Source: Bacillota bacterium (GTDB lineage: Bacteria; Bacillota; DTU014). From it: DNA of 37,101 nucleotides. How positions within the stretch are numbered: the stretch's first letter is position 1; every line of letters begins with the position of its first letter. Where the stretch lies: assembly GCA_012719595.1 (NCBI GenBank), contig JAAYAB010000126.1, positions 1-37,101 of the forward strand. The letters run 5' to 3'. A program made the position numbers and the translations under genes. The notes beneath the pieces were generated by a model. That model saw only the letters and a program-made list of their open reading frames with translations. It searched no databases and was not told the DNA's origin. Positions 1 through 12,045 of this stretch are shown here, piece after piece.

Positions 1-615
1 CAGATCCTCAACAGTATCCCAGTTCCAGAGGCCCTGCTCATAGAGCTCGTATGGATCAGGCAAGCCTTCTCTCTCAAACATATCCTTGTTGAAGCACACG
101 AAGAGCGAATGACCGTAGTCGTCAGGAACTCCTATCGAGAAGTGGAACCGAGAAGCTCCAAGACCGGGGGTGATCGCCGCGTCCTTCTCAGCAGTAATCC
201 TGGGCATGCTGTCGAAGTAGCTCTCAGGCAGGATCTTGCCCACATCGAAGAACGCACCCTTGGTTGCGAGATCGAAGAAGTAAGCGTGAGGCAGTCTCCA
301 GAGATCCCACGTGGACTCTCCTGACATGTACCTGTTCAGGCAGGTCTCACCCACCTCGCCCCAGCCGACCTGAAGCATAACGATGTCGCCGATGTTGAAC
401 AGCTTCTTTGCCTCTTCGAGCTTGCCGGCCTCAGCTCCGCCTTCCTTGAAGCGCGCGAGGTTGTCAAAGTGGGCAACAACTGTGACTGTGGCGCCGCCGA
501 AGTCGATGTCGCCGAATGCAGCCCGGTCCGACGTGAACTCAGCCGCCAGCGCCGAGACGGATACCAGCGACAGCGCCAGTACTAGTACCAACAAGAAGCT
601 CAGCTTGGGTCTCAT
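1..615 (-). CDS. Extracellular sugar-binding protein, family 1 (partial, N-terminal 205 residues)
   Basis: The reading frame opens with ATG at 615 and runs without a stop past the left edge, so only the N-terminal part is visible. It begins MRPKLSFLLVLVLALSLVS, a clear signal peptide with a probable signal peptidase I site after ALA; no lipobox cysteine is seen. The mature start (FGDIDFGGATVTVVAHFDN) and later segments (FNKDMFEREGLPDPYELYEQG) parallel the two complete binding proteins at 2316 and 8609, so the three are paralogues. By family it would bind an oligosaccharide outside the membrane for a CUT1 ABC transporter. A strong AAGGAGGT lies 9 bases upstream of the ATG. It follows the GH10 xylanase on the same strand across 210 bases, which suggests a xylan-related ligand (inference). 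Confidence 0.88.
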   Translation of the reverse strand, partial: MRPKLSFLLVLVLALSLVSVSALAAEFTSDRAAFGDIDFGGATVTVVAHFDNLARFKEGGAEAGKLEEAKKLFNIGDIVMLQVGWGEVGETCLNRYMSGESTWDLWRLPHAYFFDLATKGAFFDVGKILPESYFDSMPRITAEKDAAITPGLGASRFHFSIGVPDDYGHSLFVCFNKDMFEREGLPDPYELYEQGLWNWDTVEDL

Positions 616-825
616 TGCTACCAGACCTCCTTATTCTGACATGCTAGTGCTCTGTTTGTGACTGTGCTGACTGAAACACGACACACTGGAACCCAAAGAT
701 ACTTTGCTGGTCTTCTGAGTAGCGCTACCCCTCCCTTCGGACAAAGATCCGATCGCGGAGACATACAGCAAACACATCTCCGTACGGTGCAGTCGAGTGA
801 CTGGGCCAGCTACCGAGATGTTGAC

Positions 826-1821
826 CTAGAAGTTGACCACCCGGAAGAAACTCTCTTTCGGCTGGTGGTCGAAATCAAACAGCAGAGGCCAGTCTCTTCT
901 GCCTCTCACTGGGAAGTTGTGTCGCCATGAGTGGTCATCGGCCGTACCCCAGAGGGTAACTCCGGTTATGACGTCTCGATACCTGCGGAACAGCTCGAAT
1001 ACCTTCTCGTACTTCTCGGCCTGAAGCTTCATCATCTCGTCAGTGGGCGCCATCAAATCGGTTCGAAGGTCGGCAAAGGAAAAAACCGATATGTCGAGCT
1101 CAGTTATCTGAAGAGGCAGCCCGAGAGAGGCGTACTCCTCGAGGGCCTCGTCTATCGCATCGATAGAAGGACTGTGTATGCTCCAATGCCCCTGCAAGCC
1201 GATGCCGTGGATCGGCACGTCCTTGGCTCTCAGCTCGGTGACAAGTCTTATGATCTTCTTCCGTTTCTCTGGAGCTACTTCGTTGTAGTCGTTGTAGAAG
1301 AGAAGGGCATCGGGATCGGCGTCGTGTGCGTATTGAAACGCCTTTTCTATGTAGTCTGGTCCGATGATCTCAAGCCACTTGGTGCGACGCAGGTAGTCAG
1401 TCCCTTTGTCGTCAACCGCCTCGTTGAGGACGTCCCAGCAATAGGCCTTGCCTCTGTAGCGAGACACCAGCGTATGTATGTGCTCTCTCATCCGGTCGAG
1501 GAGAAGGTCCCTCGACGCCGGCGATCCGTCCGCCTGCTCGAACACCCACTGAGGAGTCTGCTGATGCCAGACCAGTACATGCCCTCGCAGAAGCATTCCG
1601 TTCGCCTGAGCAAAATCGGCGATGCTGTCCGAAAACAGAAACTGAAACGCGCTCTCAGTTGGGTGGACCGAGGAAAACTTCATTTCATTGGATGGAGTAA
1701 TGCTGGAGAAATGCTTGAGGAGAAGGTCCCTGTGAGTACGTATGGACCTTGCGGAGACAGCGGACCCGATCGGGAAAAAGCGCTCGTATGCCTTGCATAG
1801 AGACACAACCTCACCGGCCAC
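826..1821 (-). CDS. Endo-1,4-beta-xylanase, glycoside hydrolase family 10
   Basis: A complete 331-residue GH10 domain. Hallmarks are NEMKF at 45-49, HVLVWH at 81-86, WDVLNEA with the expected acid/base Glu134, QITELD with the expected nucleophile Glu241, and the late WGTADDHSW segment near 291-299. GH10 enzymes cleave internal beta-1,4 bonds in xylan and xylo-oligosaccharides with retention. There is no signal peptide or binding module, and the length is close to that of a bare catalytic domain, so it probably acts in the cytoplasm on imported xylo-oligosaccharides. The start is GTG at 1821, behind a purine-rich AGAGGGGGAAAGG. A cre/LacI-like palindrome sits 37 bases upstream and a near-identical one about 245 bases upstream. 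The partial binding protein gene follows on the same strand. Confidence 0.96.
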   Translation of the reverse strand: MAGEVVSLCKAYERFFPIGSAVSARSIRTHRDLLLKHFSSITPSNEMKFSSVHPTESAFQFLFSDSIADFAQANGMLLRGHVLVWHQQTPQWVFEQADGSPASRDLLLDRMREHIHTLVSRYRGKAYCWDVLNEAVDDKGTDYLRRTKWLEIIGPDYIEKAFQYAHDADPDALLFYNDYNEVAPEKRKKIIRLVTELRAKDVPIHGIGLQGHWSIHSPSIDAIDEALEEYASLGLPLQITELDISVFSFADLRTDLMAPTDEMMKLQAEKYEKVFELFRRYRDVITGVTLWGTADDHSWRHNFPVRGRRDWPLLFDFDHQPKESFFRVVNF

Positions 1822-1857
1822 AGACCTTTCCCCCTCTGACTGGGCTACCCGTCAAAC

Positions 1858-1869
1858 GAAAACGGTTTC
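1858..1869. promoter_or_regulatory. cre/LacI-family operator-like palindrome, proximal
   Basis: The sequence GAAAACGGTTTC is nearly self-complementary around a central CG, typical of LacI/CcpA-family operators. Extended to 14 bases it satisfies every position of the cre consensus TGWNANCGNTNWCA except the two outermost. It ends 37 bases upstream of the xylanase GTG. The bound regulator is unknown; CcpA or a local LacI-family xylan regulator are the obvious candidates. Confidence 0.55.
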
Positions 1870-2066
1870 TGGCTCGATGAACATGGAGCTCTGTCTATAC
1901 GATGCTTCGTCTCGAACGAAGAGAGGACTCACGGCGACCACAGGGAAACCCTATGAATCGCCTGATAAACTACTGTATGCAGCGGATCGCAGACCTGCCG
2001 GCCGTTTCTCTCACGGAACCAAGCTCAGGGCGTTGCCGCCGACTCGTTGCGCACGGCCGCCGGACA

Positions 2067-2078
2067 GAAACCGCTTTC
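2067..2078. promoter_or_regulatory. cre/LacI-family operator-like palindrome, distal
   Basis: The plus strand reads GAAACCGCTTTC, one base different from the complement of the proximal site (GAAACCGTTTTC). Relative to cre it has the same two outer mismatches. The two sites lie about 209 bases centre to centre, a distance at which LacI-type tetramers or paired dimers could loop DNA (inference). Confidence 0.45.
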
Positions 2079-2315
2079 CACACTGATACTATTGGACGCG
2101 GGATGCGTTTTTCCTTCTTTCGCCGCGAGAATCTTGCGCTCTCCACTAGCAGAACGGCCCCCACCTGCACAACAACCGCGTGCAAATGGAGGCCGTCCGC
2201 TTACATCACATCTGTATCGATGTCACTGTCACGCTGCGACTGCGAGGCCTGGACGAGTCGGCCATCATGGAGTCTGACCGTCAAGAGGCCCGCATATCGC
2301 AGCCATCCCCGTGTC

Positions 2316-3674
2316 TCATTGTCCGAAGAGGTCGTCCAAGAAAGCCTGAGCCTGAGGCTTGATCTCAGCCATCGCAGCTGCGGCTCCCTTTTCGCCGGTG
2401 ATGACGGAAGTGAGCGCTGGAGCCACGATCTCGGACCACAGAGCCGTGCCCTCGAAGTGATCGCCCTCACCCTGGAACGTCTCGATCGCTACCTCATAGA
2501 CTTCCCAGGACTCTCTGTTCGCCGGAATCGCGTCCCTCATTAGCGCAGCAATGTGCTCCTCAACCAGGTAGTCATCCGGACGCACCAGGTAGCTCCACAC
2601 GGCTATGAGTCCCAGCGGATCCTTGGAGTTCGCCGGAATGAAGTTCGTGCGCCACGTGAAGGTCGGATGATAGACGCGGTCGACATCCGGGAACTTCGGA
2701 GGCGGTATAAAGGCCCACTCATCCTGCATGCTCTGCTTGGCGTATCTGAAGCCCATTGCGTGCGCCTTGTCGAATGCGAAGTCGCCGTTCTGGAAGCTCA
2801 CACCTGACACGCCGACGCCCAGCATCTGCTCGTCGAGACGCCATCTCTTGAAGAGGTTTATCGTCTCGATGGCCACCGGGCTGTCAAGAGCGAAGACGAC
2901 CTTGCCGTTCTCGTCGATCTTGGTGATCTCTATGCCGTTCCAAGGCAGGGTCCTGATCACGGCCGTGCCGTTGCCAAAGAAGTCCGGAGCGCCCCACTGG
3001 TCGATGACGCCATCGCCGTCGGTGTCACGAGTGACGGCCTTAGCGATCTTCTCAAACGCCTCGTAGGTCCACTCGCCGTTCTTCCACAGCTCGTACGGAT
3101 CGGGCTGGCCCTCTCTCTCCAGCATCGTTTTGTTATACGCCCAGATCTCCATGGAGTTGTTGATGTTGGCGGTCAGTGTTCCGAACCCGTACAGCTTGCC
3201 CTTGTGCTGGAGCTTCTCGGTGGCGTTGCGGTCAGCGATACCCAGCGACTCGAAGTACTCCGAAGGAAGAATGTCGCTCACAGGGAACAGCATTCCGTCC
3301 TGAACGAGCTTCCAGTAGCCGAACTCACGGGCCTGCCTGTTGATGATTATGTCGTAGCTGGATTCGCCTGCAAGAATCCTGTTCAAAACGTGGTCAGAGT
3401 AGTTGCCTCCATGGATGTACGCGAAGTTGCAGTTAAAGAGCGTCTTCGCCTCCTCCATACGCTCGAAGAAGGTGTCCCAGAATGCGCCCCACTCCCAGAT
3501 TGACCTCGTGTCGAGGTTCAGTCCAATGAGGGTGACCGTCGCACCACCGAGGTCGACCTCACCAGGTCCAGGAACTCCCGGCGGTGGTGTGTAGTCATCC
3601 TGGGCAAAGGCCACTGTCGTAACACACATGCACAGGACCATCAACAGAGTAAGAACGAGTTTGGTGCTCTTCAT
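2316..3674 (-). CDS. Extracellular sugar-binding protein, family 1
   Basis: A full-length (about 452-residue) ABC-transporter binding protein. It has a signal peptide ending near AFAQ, then a mature N-terminus DDYTPPPGV shared almost exactly with the protein at 8609. An EF-hand-like calcium-loop motif, DTDGDGVID, spans about residues 217-225 and is followed by QWG. The C-terminus PQAQAFLDDLFGQ also matches the 8609 protein. By family it captures oligosaccharide for a CUT1 importer; no permease gene adjoins it, so it may share the permeases at 10130-12045. An AGGAGGT precedes both possible starts, GTG 3680 (4 bases away) and ATG 3674 (10 bases); I prefer the ATG. The leader looks like a signal peptidase I type rather than a lipoprotein. 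Confidence 0.93.
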   Translation of the reverse strand: MKSTKLVLTLLMVLCMCVTTVAFAQDDYTPPPGVPGPGEVDLGGATVTLIGLNLDTRSIWEWGAFWDTFFERMEEAKTLFNCNFAYIHGGNYSDHVLNRILAGESSYDIIINRQAREFGYWKLVQDGMLFPVSDILPSEYFESLGIADRNATEKLQHKGKLYGFGTLTANINNSMEIWAYNKTMLEREGQPDPYELWKNGEWTYEAFEKIAKAVTRDTDGDGVIDQWGAPDFFGNGTAVIRTLPWNGIEITKIDENGKVVFALDSPVAIETINLFKRWRLDEQMLGVGVSGVSFQNGDFAFDKAHAMGFRYAKQSMQDEWAFIPPPKFPDVDRVYHPTFTWRTNFIPANSKDPLGLIAVWSYLVRPDDYLVEEHIAALMRDAIPANRESWEVYEVAIETFQGEGDHFEGTALWSEIVAPALTSVITGEKGAAAAMAEIKPQAQAFLDDLFGQ

Positions 3675-4035
3675 AACCACTTTACCTCCTTCTCTCAGCG
3701 CCTATTCTTGCGCCGTTCCTAGTGGTTGCCGCGGTCGTTGATACCAACACCACAAACCAACTCTGACCTACTGCGGGTACGACTCCACCTCCTTCAAGCT
3801 CGGATTGCCTCAAAAACTCCTCACCTGGTCGGACCGTTTAGGTGGTATTTTCCGTCTATTTGATACCATTCACCTGCTCCTGGCGCAATCCTGTCCAGAT
3901 TCTTGTCGAGACTCTCAATATCTTGCTGTGTTGAATGGCGCGTGGCCGCTGCGTTGCGGGTATCAGACTCAATGGAAATCCTCTGCCGTTGCCGTTCTCG
4001 GACCAACGCGAACTGAGGTCTTCGAAATAGCGATA
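3675..4035. other. Intergenic region with TTGATACC direct repeats
   Basis: This roughly 360-base stretch between the beta-galactosidase stop and the binding protein start contains no gene I can support. A 78-codon minus-strand frame crosses most of it but lacks a ribosome site and resembles nothing I know. The plus strand carries two similar elements, TTGATACCAACACC at 3738-3751 and TTGATACCATTCACC at 3860-3874, about 122 bases apart. They could be binding sites controlling the binding protein gene, but this is weak. Confidence 0.35.
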
Positions 4036-7612
<3,577 letters not shown>

Positions 7613-8488
7613 ATGAGACGTCCCGCTCAGTCGGCGCCGATTCCCGTGCCAACCGACAGAATCTCACCGAGAGCCCTGATATGTGCGGTCTTCAGAGGCA
7701 CCGGCTATCCCAAGGGGGCAAGGGCCAGACCCCGATACGTCTATGACTACGAGCTGGAGCTTATACTCGAGGGTTCGGGGTTTCAGTACATCGACGACAG
7801 GCTCTACCCGGTTCAAAAGGGCGACGTGCTGTTCAGGACGCCCGGGCACTTCACGCAGGGCATCATGCCGTACAACTCCTACCTCCTGTGCTTCGATCTC
7901 TTGGGCGACAGCAACAAGGATCCTGCATCCTATGACCCGATGGCTGTAAAGGACTATCAGCCTGTCTATTCCAACCCCATACTTGACGCGCTCCCGACCG
8001 TGTATCACTCGACCACGTCTGAAGTCTACTACCGATTGTTTGACAGAGTGTTTCAGGAGATGATCAGCCCCACTGAGGTTTCCGGGATCATCACCAAATC
8101 GTGCATACTTCAGATCATCCATCAGCTCTATTGGGACCAGGGAGAGTCTGCGCGTCCCTCACCGCACTACGCCATGATAAGAAAGGCGCTCAGGTTCATA
8201 GATGACAATCTGGACGGAGATCTGAACTTGCAGACCATCGCCCAACACCTTGCGATGAGTCCGTTCTACTTCCACAAAGCCTTCACCGCTGAGATGGGCA
8301 TAACGCCCAACAAGCACATCACAAGGCTGCGGCTCGAGAAGGCCAAACGGCTCCTGACCAACTCGGACCAGTCGATCTCAGACATTGCAGTGCAGTGCGG
8401 GTTCCGAAGCACCTCGTACTTCGGCTATGTCTTCAAACGTAGCATCGGCACTTCTCCGAGCGTGTTCAGGCAGAGATACTGCTATTGA
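7613..8488 (+). CDS. AraC-family transcriptional regulator with cupin sensor domain
   Basis: About 291 residues in two parts. The N-terminal AraC-type ligand-binding cupin includes a YELELILEGSGFQYIDDRLYPV segment. The C-terminal double helix-turn-helix begins near ALRFIDDNLDGDL and contains LQTIAQHLAMSPFYFHKAF and the signature ISDIAVQCGFRSTSYFGYVFKRSIGTSPSVFR. Such regulators bind a sugar with the cupin and activate nearby catabolic promoters. It is transcribed away from the GH2 beta-galactosidase, the likely target. Starts are close together: ATG 7577 overlaps the candidate -10, while GTG 7607 and ATG 7613 follow GAGG and GGGGG stretches. I give the ATG at 7613; GTG 7607 is nearly as good. 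A GC-rich hairpin follows the stop. Confidence 0.93.
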   Translation: MRRPAQSAPIPVPTDRISPRALICAVFRGTGYPKGARARPRYVYDYELELILEGSGFQYIDDRLYPVQKGDVLFRTPGHFTQGIMPYNSYLLCFDLLGDSNKDPASYDPMAVKDYQPVYSNPILDALPTVYHSTTSEVYYRLFDRVFQEMISPTEVSGIITKSCILQIIHQLYWDQGESARPSPHYAMIRKALRFIDDNLDGDLNLQTIAQHLAMSPFYFHKAFTAEMGITPNKHITRLRLEKAKRLLTNSDQSISDIAVQCGFRSTSYFGYVFKRSIGTSPSVFRQRYCY

Positions 8489-8493
8489 TGAGT

Positions 8494-8526
8494 GGCCCCC
8501 ACTGCGCATCGGCGCAAGTGGGGGCC
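8494..8526. terminator. Hairpin between convergent genes, probable bidirectional terminator
   Basis: GGCCCCCACTGCGC at 8494 pairs with GCGCAAGTGGGGGCC ending at 8526, giving about 14 pairs with one bulged base and a four-base loop. It begins 5 bases after the AraC stop and lies upstream of the convergent binding protein stop at 8609. No run of T follows on either strand, so it may act as an RNA-stabilising end rather than a classical intrinsic terminator. Confidence 0.6.
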
Positions 8527-8608
8527 AACACCCTGCGCACCCGCCGCGCGCCAGTCGGCACGCCGGCCGCAGACTCCGGTCGGAAGCCCCGCCCGGAGCA
8601 CCCGTAGA

Positions 8609-9943
8609 TTACTGGTCGAACAGGTCATCGAGCCAAGCCTGAGCCTGAGGCTTGACCTGTGCCATCGACGCAACTGCGCCCTGCTTGCCGGTTATGACAT
8701 CCATGATCGGCGCATTGAGCATATCCCAAAGGGCGGTAGAGTCGAAGATGTCGCCTTCACCGGCGAACTCCTCAACAGCGGCCATGTACATCTCCCAGTG
8801 CTCGCGCTTGGTCACGGCGTAGTCCATCAGAGCCTGCTCTCTGGCCTCGACCCATGAGTCGTCGGGTCTGATCAGATAGCTGAGCAGCGCTACCAGGCCC
8901 TGCGGGTTCTTCACGTTTGCAGGCAGCACCGAGATCTCAAAGCCGAACGTCGGATAGTAGAACCTGTCCGCGCTCGGCCCCATCGGAGGAGGAACGAACC
9001 CGTACTCGTCCTGCAGAGTCTGCTTGGCAAACCGGTGACCGGCGATGTGCGCTCCGTTGAACGCCACACGACCGTTCTCGAACTTCTGGTTCGTGAATAT
9101 GCCTGCATCACGCCATCTCTTGTAAATGTTCAGTGCCTCGATCGCAGCCGGGCTGTCCAGGTTGAACACCATGTTTCCGTTCTCATCGACCCTGGCCACC
9201 TCAACGCCGTTGGTCGGAAGGAAGCGGATGATGTTCCTGTGGTTCGCAGTGATGTCAGTAGAGCCCCACTGATCTATGGTACCGTCTCCGTCTGTGTCGC
9301 GGGTCACTGCAATTGCGATCTTTTCGAACGCGTCATAGGTCCACTCGCCGTTTTGCCAGAGCTCCCATGGATCAGGCTGTCCCTCGCGCTCGAGCATGGA
9401 TTTGTTGTAGGCCCAGATGGTCATTGAATGGTTGATGTCGCCGTGGTAGACGCCGAAGCCATAAATCTTGCCTTTATGGGCCAGTCTCCTGGCAACGGCT
9501 GCGTCGGCTTTGCCCAAGAACTCGTAGTACTCATCAGGCAGGAAGTCGCTGACAGGAAAGAGCATGCCCTCGGATACCAACTTGAAGTATCCGATCGATC
9601 GGTGTTGCTGTCCGTAGACGATGTCTGCGGTAGACTCCCCAGCGAGTATCCTGGCCAGAAGCTCTGCATCGGTGATTCTTGCGATATTCGTTATCTTGCA
9701 GTTGAACAGCTTCTCCGCCTCGGCTACGCGCTCCAGGAATACGTCGTGGAATGATCCCCACTCCCACTTTGCAGTTCCGAAGTCGATGCCGACGAGTGTA
9801 ACCGTCTCGCCACCGAAATCGACCTCACCGGGACCCAGGACTCCCGGCGGAGGGGTGTAGTCATCGGCACTAACCAGATACGCCGGAGCCAAAAGAAGCG
9901 CAGCCACCAGGAACAAACCCAGAATAGCCCTCACGTGTTTCAT
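8609..9943 (-). CDS. Extracellular sugar-binding protein, family 1
   Basis: A 444-residue binding protein, clearly paralogous to the one at 2316. It shares the mature start DDYTPPPGV, the DTDGDGTID calcium-loop motif at residues 216-224 followed by QWG, and the C-terminus PQAQAWLDDLFDQ. The leader MKHVRAILGLFLVAALLLAP ends near LVSA with no lipobox cysteine, so the protein would be secreted or periplasmic. It is the last gene after the two CUT1 permeases, so it is probably their dedicated binding component. A gap of 186 bases separates it from the upstream permease, room for an internal promoter or mRNA-processing site. ATG 9943 has AGGAG three bases upstream and GGAGG further up. Confidence 0.95.
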   Translation of the reverse strand: MKHVRAILGLFLVAALLLAPAYLVSADDYTPPPGVLGPGEVDFGGETVTLVGIDFGTAKWEWGSFHDVFLERVAEAEKLFNCKITNIARITDAELLARILAGESTADIVYGQQHRSIGYFKLVSEGMLFPVSDFLPDEYYEFLGKADAAVARRLAHKGKIYGFGVYHGDINHSMTIWAYNKSMLEREGQPDPWELWQNGEWTYDAFEKIAIAVTRDTDGDGTIDQWGSTDITANHRNIIRFLPTNGVEVARVDENGNMVFNLDSPAAIEALNIYKRWRDAGIFTNQKFENGRVAFNGAHIAGHRFAKQTLQDEYGFVPPPMGPSADRFYYPTFGFEISVLPANVKNPQGLVALLSYLIRPDDSWVEAREQALMDYAVTKREHWEMYMAAVEEFAGEGDIFDSTALWDMLNAPIMDVITGKQGAVASMAQVKPQAQAWLDDLFDQ

Positions 9944-10129
9944 GAACTCCTCTTACCTCCCTGTTCATTGGTCATGCCCAACTGTCACCCTTCGACGCGC
10001 GACTACAAAGGCCGCTCTTGGCCAAGAACGACCTCCTGGCCCGATCACCCCCTGTTCTCATCTGTATGCTGCCTGTACAGCATGCTGCGGGAGTTCGTGT
10101 TGGCAGATCAGGCTCGCAGCATTATTCGC

Positions 10130-11095
10130 TCAGCCGACGATACCAGTCCGCTCCACGCTCTCGACAAACTGCCTCTGAAGGACCGCATAGAGCACCAAGA
10201 GCGGAGCGATGACCATCAAGCCTCCGGCGCTATTGAGCAGAGAGATCTCCTCCGGAGCGCGCTGCCACTGGTCACCAAGAACGGCAGAAGCCAATCCATC
10301 AAGATAAATAGGCAGGACTACCTGGTTCTTCATGTATAGGGTGATGAGCTGGTAGTCATTCCACTGCCACACGAATGCAAACAGGAACACGACGACCAAG
10401 CCCGGGATAGCGCCTGGGACCATCACCTGGAAGAATGTGCGGAACGGGCCCGCACCGTCGACGTATGCCGCCTCCTCGAGATCTTTTGGCATCCCCATGA
10501 AGAACTGCCTCATCATGTAGATGAAGAGCCCATTCCTCAAGCCTGTAGCCGTAATAGAAGTCACGATGTAAGGCCAGAACGTATTGAGCAGATTGAGCCC
10601 AGGACTCGGTATGAGCCCCCATGCTGTGAAGAAGCGGAAGTTGAGGTACAGGGGAGTGCCGATCATCTCAGGAGGTATTACCAAAGACAGGATCACCAGT
10701 GCAAACCAGAACCCCTTGCCTATGAAGTTGAACCTTGCAAATCCATACGCAACGAAAGTGCAAGAGGCCAACTGCAGACCGGCAACCATCAGGGCGAGCT
10801 TGAATGAGTTGAAGAAGGCCTGAGGGTACTTCATGAACTCATATGCCAGCCTATAGTTATTGAGCGTCGGGTACTTGGGTATGAACGAGACAGTCTGATC
10901 CCACATGTCGGCTCGTGTCATTATCGAGATCGAGAACTTGCCGATGAGCGGAAACAGAATCACATACGATATGCCGATCACAATCACTGCCCGCAAGACC
11001 GACATGGCGATGGCTTGCGCAGAGATTGAACGGCGGCGCTGCTTGATCGACCTAAGCGTCAACTCGATATTGGTATCAGATGCAGTATGCACCAC
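10130..11095 (-). CDS. Carbohydrate ABC transporter permease, MalG/YesQ type (CUT1)
   Basis: A 321-residue integral membrane protein with about six hydrophobic segments, the first near ALRAVIVIGISYVILFPLIG. The EAA loop typical of binding-protein-dependent importers reads EEAAYVDGAGPFRTFFQVMVPGAIPG and would contact the shared ATPase. With the permease encoded just upstream it should form the heterodimeric membrane channel of a CUT1 sugar importer. No ATPase gene is present in the window; CUT1 systems often use a shared MsmK-type ATPase encoded elsewhere. The start is GTG 11095 with GGAGGGG five bases upstream; the following codon is also GTG. It lies 26 bases after the upstream permease. Confidence 0.94.
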   Translation of the reverse strand: MVHTASDTNIELTLRSIKQRRRSISAQAIAMSVLRAVIVIGISYVILFPLIGKFSISIMTRADMWDQTVSFIPKYPTLNNYRLAYEFMKYPQAFFNSFKLALMVAGLQLASCTFVAYGFARFNFIGKGFWFALVILSLVIPPEMIGTPLYLNFRFFTAWGLIPSPGLNLLNTFWPYIVTSITATGLRNGLFIYMMRQFFMGMPKDLEEAAYVDGAGPFRTFFQVMVPGAIPGLVVVFLFAFVWQWNDYQLITLYMKNQVVLPIYLDGLASAVLGDQWQRAPEEISLLNSAGGLMVIAPLLVLYAVLQRQFVESVERTGIVG

Positions 11096-11121
11096 GTTTA
11101 CCCCTCCAAGCGCAATGCTAC

Positions 11122-12045
11122 CTATCGGTCGTGGTAGAAGACGAACCTAGATGTCGCACCGACAACGATTCCCAGGATGACCGCGATCGTGGCGAAGTAG
11201 ATCCACAGCATCGCCGAACTTGCCCCGAATCCCTTGCCGAAGAACGTAGTATCGCGGATCAGCTGCATGACTTCGTTAGACGGAGATATGAAGAAGTCAA
11301 TTATCGTGTAGACTACGTTCGTGATGATCAACGGACTCAGCATTGGGAAGGTGATCATCCAGAAATTCTCCCAGGCTGTGGCACCTTCCACCTCTGACGC
11401 CTCATACAGCGAACCCGGTATGGACTGAAGGCCGGCGAGGAAGATCAGGATCTGCACGCCTGAAGCATTTATGATGTCCGGTATCATGTCGACTGCGCCT
11501 GCAACGAACTCAAGGAACTTCAAAGGGATCCTGAGCTGCATCAGAAACATCATCAGGATCTGTCCGCTGAGGAAGCTGGTGCCGGGAACGTTTTGAGCCG
11601 TCTGGATCGTATCGTATGCGACGCCCGTGAGGTAGTCCGTCTGATCCAGTTTGAGGACAATTCCGGCAGACACGACCACCGGAAGGAAGAAGATCGTCCG
11701 TGCCAGCAATCTGCCCCGGAAGTTCTGGTTGAGGAGGTTCGCCGCAAAGAAGCTGAACACCAGCACCCAGAAGACCTTGTTGAGCATAGCACCGGTCGTC
11801 GACAGGAGCTGCGGGACGAAGTCGGCGTTGACAAGCGTTGCATACTTGTAGTTCTCCCACCCGACGAATGTCATCTTCACCCCGTTAGCTTCCATGGCCA
11901 GGCTGTTTAGGCTATAGATGACCGACTGAACCACAGGCGCAAGGATGAAGAGGATGAACCCGATTATGAACGGGAAGATGAAGATGTACCCGTAGACGCT
12001 GTCGCGTTGTCTGAGCGTCAGACGAAACCTTCGCTTAGTGCGCAC
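11122..12045 (-). CDS. Carbohydrate ABC transporter permease, MalF/YesP type (CUT1)
   Basis: About 307 residues with around six membrane spans, the first being YGYIFIFPFIIGFILFILAP. The EAA-type loop is YEASEVEGATAWENFWMITFPMLSPL. It pairs with the permease encoded next. The open frame allows a TTG at 12063, but GTG 12045 is better placed behind GGGAGGGC. That start overlaps the end of the DUF5696 gene by 11 bases, indicating translational coupling. The basic N-terminus (RTKRRFRLTLRQRDS) fits the cytoplasmic side of a YesP-like permease. Confidence 0.93.
   Translation of the reverse strand: MRTKRRFRLTLRQRDSVYGYIFIFPFIIGFILFILAPVVQSVIYSLNSLAMEANGVKMTFVGWENYKYATLVNADFVPQLLSTTGAMLNKVFWVLVFSFFAANLLNQNFRGRLLARTIFFLPVVVSAGIVLKLDQTDYLTGVAYDTIQTAQNVPGTSFLSGQILMMFLMQLRIPLKFLEFVAGAVDMIPDIINASGVQILIFLAGLQSIPGSLYEASEVEGATAWENFWMITFPMLSPLIITNVVYTIIDFFISPSNEVMQLIRDTTFFGKGFGASSAMLWIYFATIAVILGIVVGATSRFVFYHDR

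Larger units (their letters stand above)
1822..2315. other. Intergenic region upstream of the xylanase gene
   Basis: This 494-base stretch lies between the xylanase start and the stop of the upstream binding protein gene, both on the minus strand. I see no convincing gene. It holds two cre/LacI-type palindromes (listed separately). There is also a perfect inverted repeat, CTTCGT at 1905-1910 with ACGAAG at 1916-1921. On the minus strand a TATAGA at 1899-1894 could be a -10 element, with only a weak match for a -35. If it is used, the proximal palindrome would fall just downstream of the transcription start. Confidence 0.5.

Noticed and set aside
719-728. Perfect palindrome GTAGCGCTAC upstream of the left-edge binding protein
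   Set aside because: Only ten bases, no accompanying promoter or second copy; could be chance.
931-1800. A 289-codon open frame on the plus strand
   Set aside because: It lies wholly opposite the GH10 xylanase gene, which has both catalytic glutamates and family motifs; the antisense frame has no ribosome site and no recognisable domain.
10016-10027. Perfect palindrome TCTTGGCCAAGA between permease and binding protein genes
   Set aside because: A single short palindrome in a region with several GC-rich symmetric stretches and no promoter beside it; not enough to call an operator.
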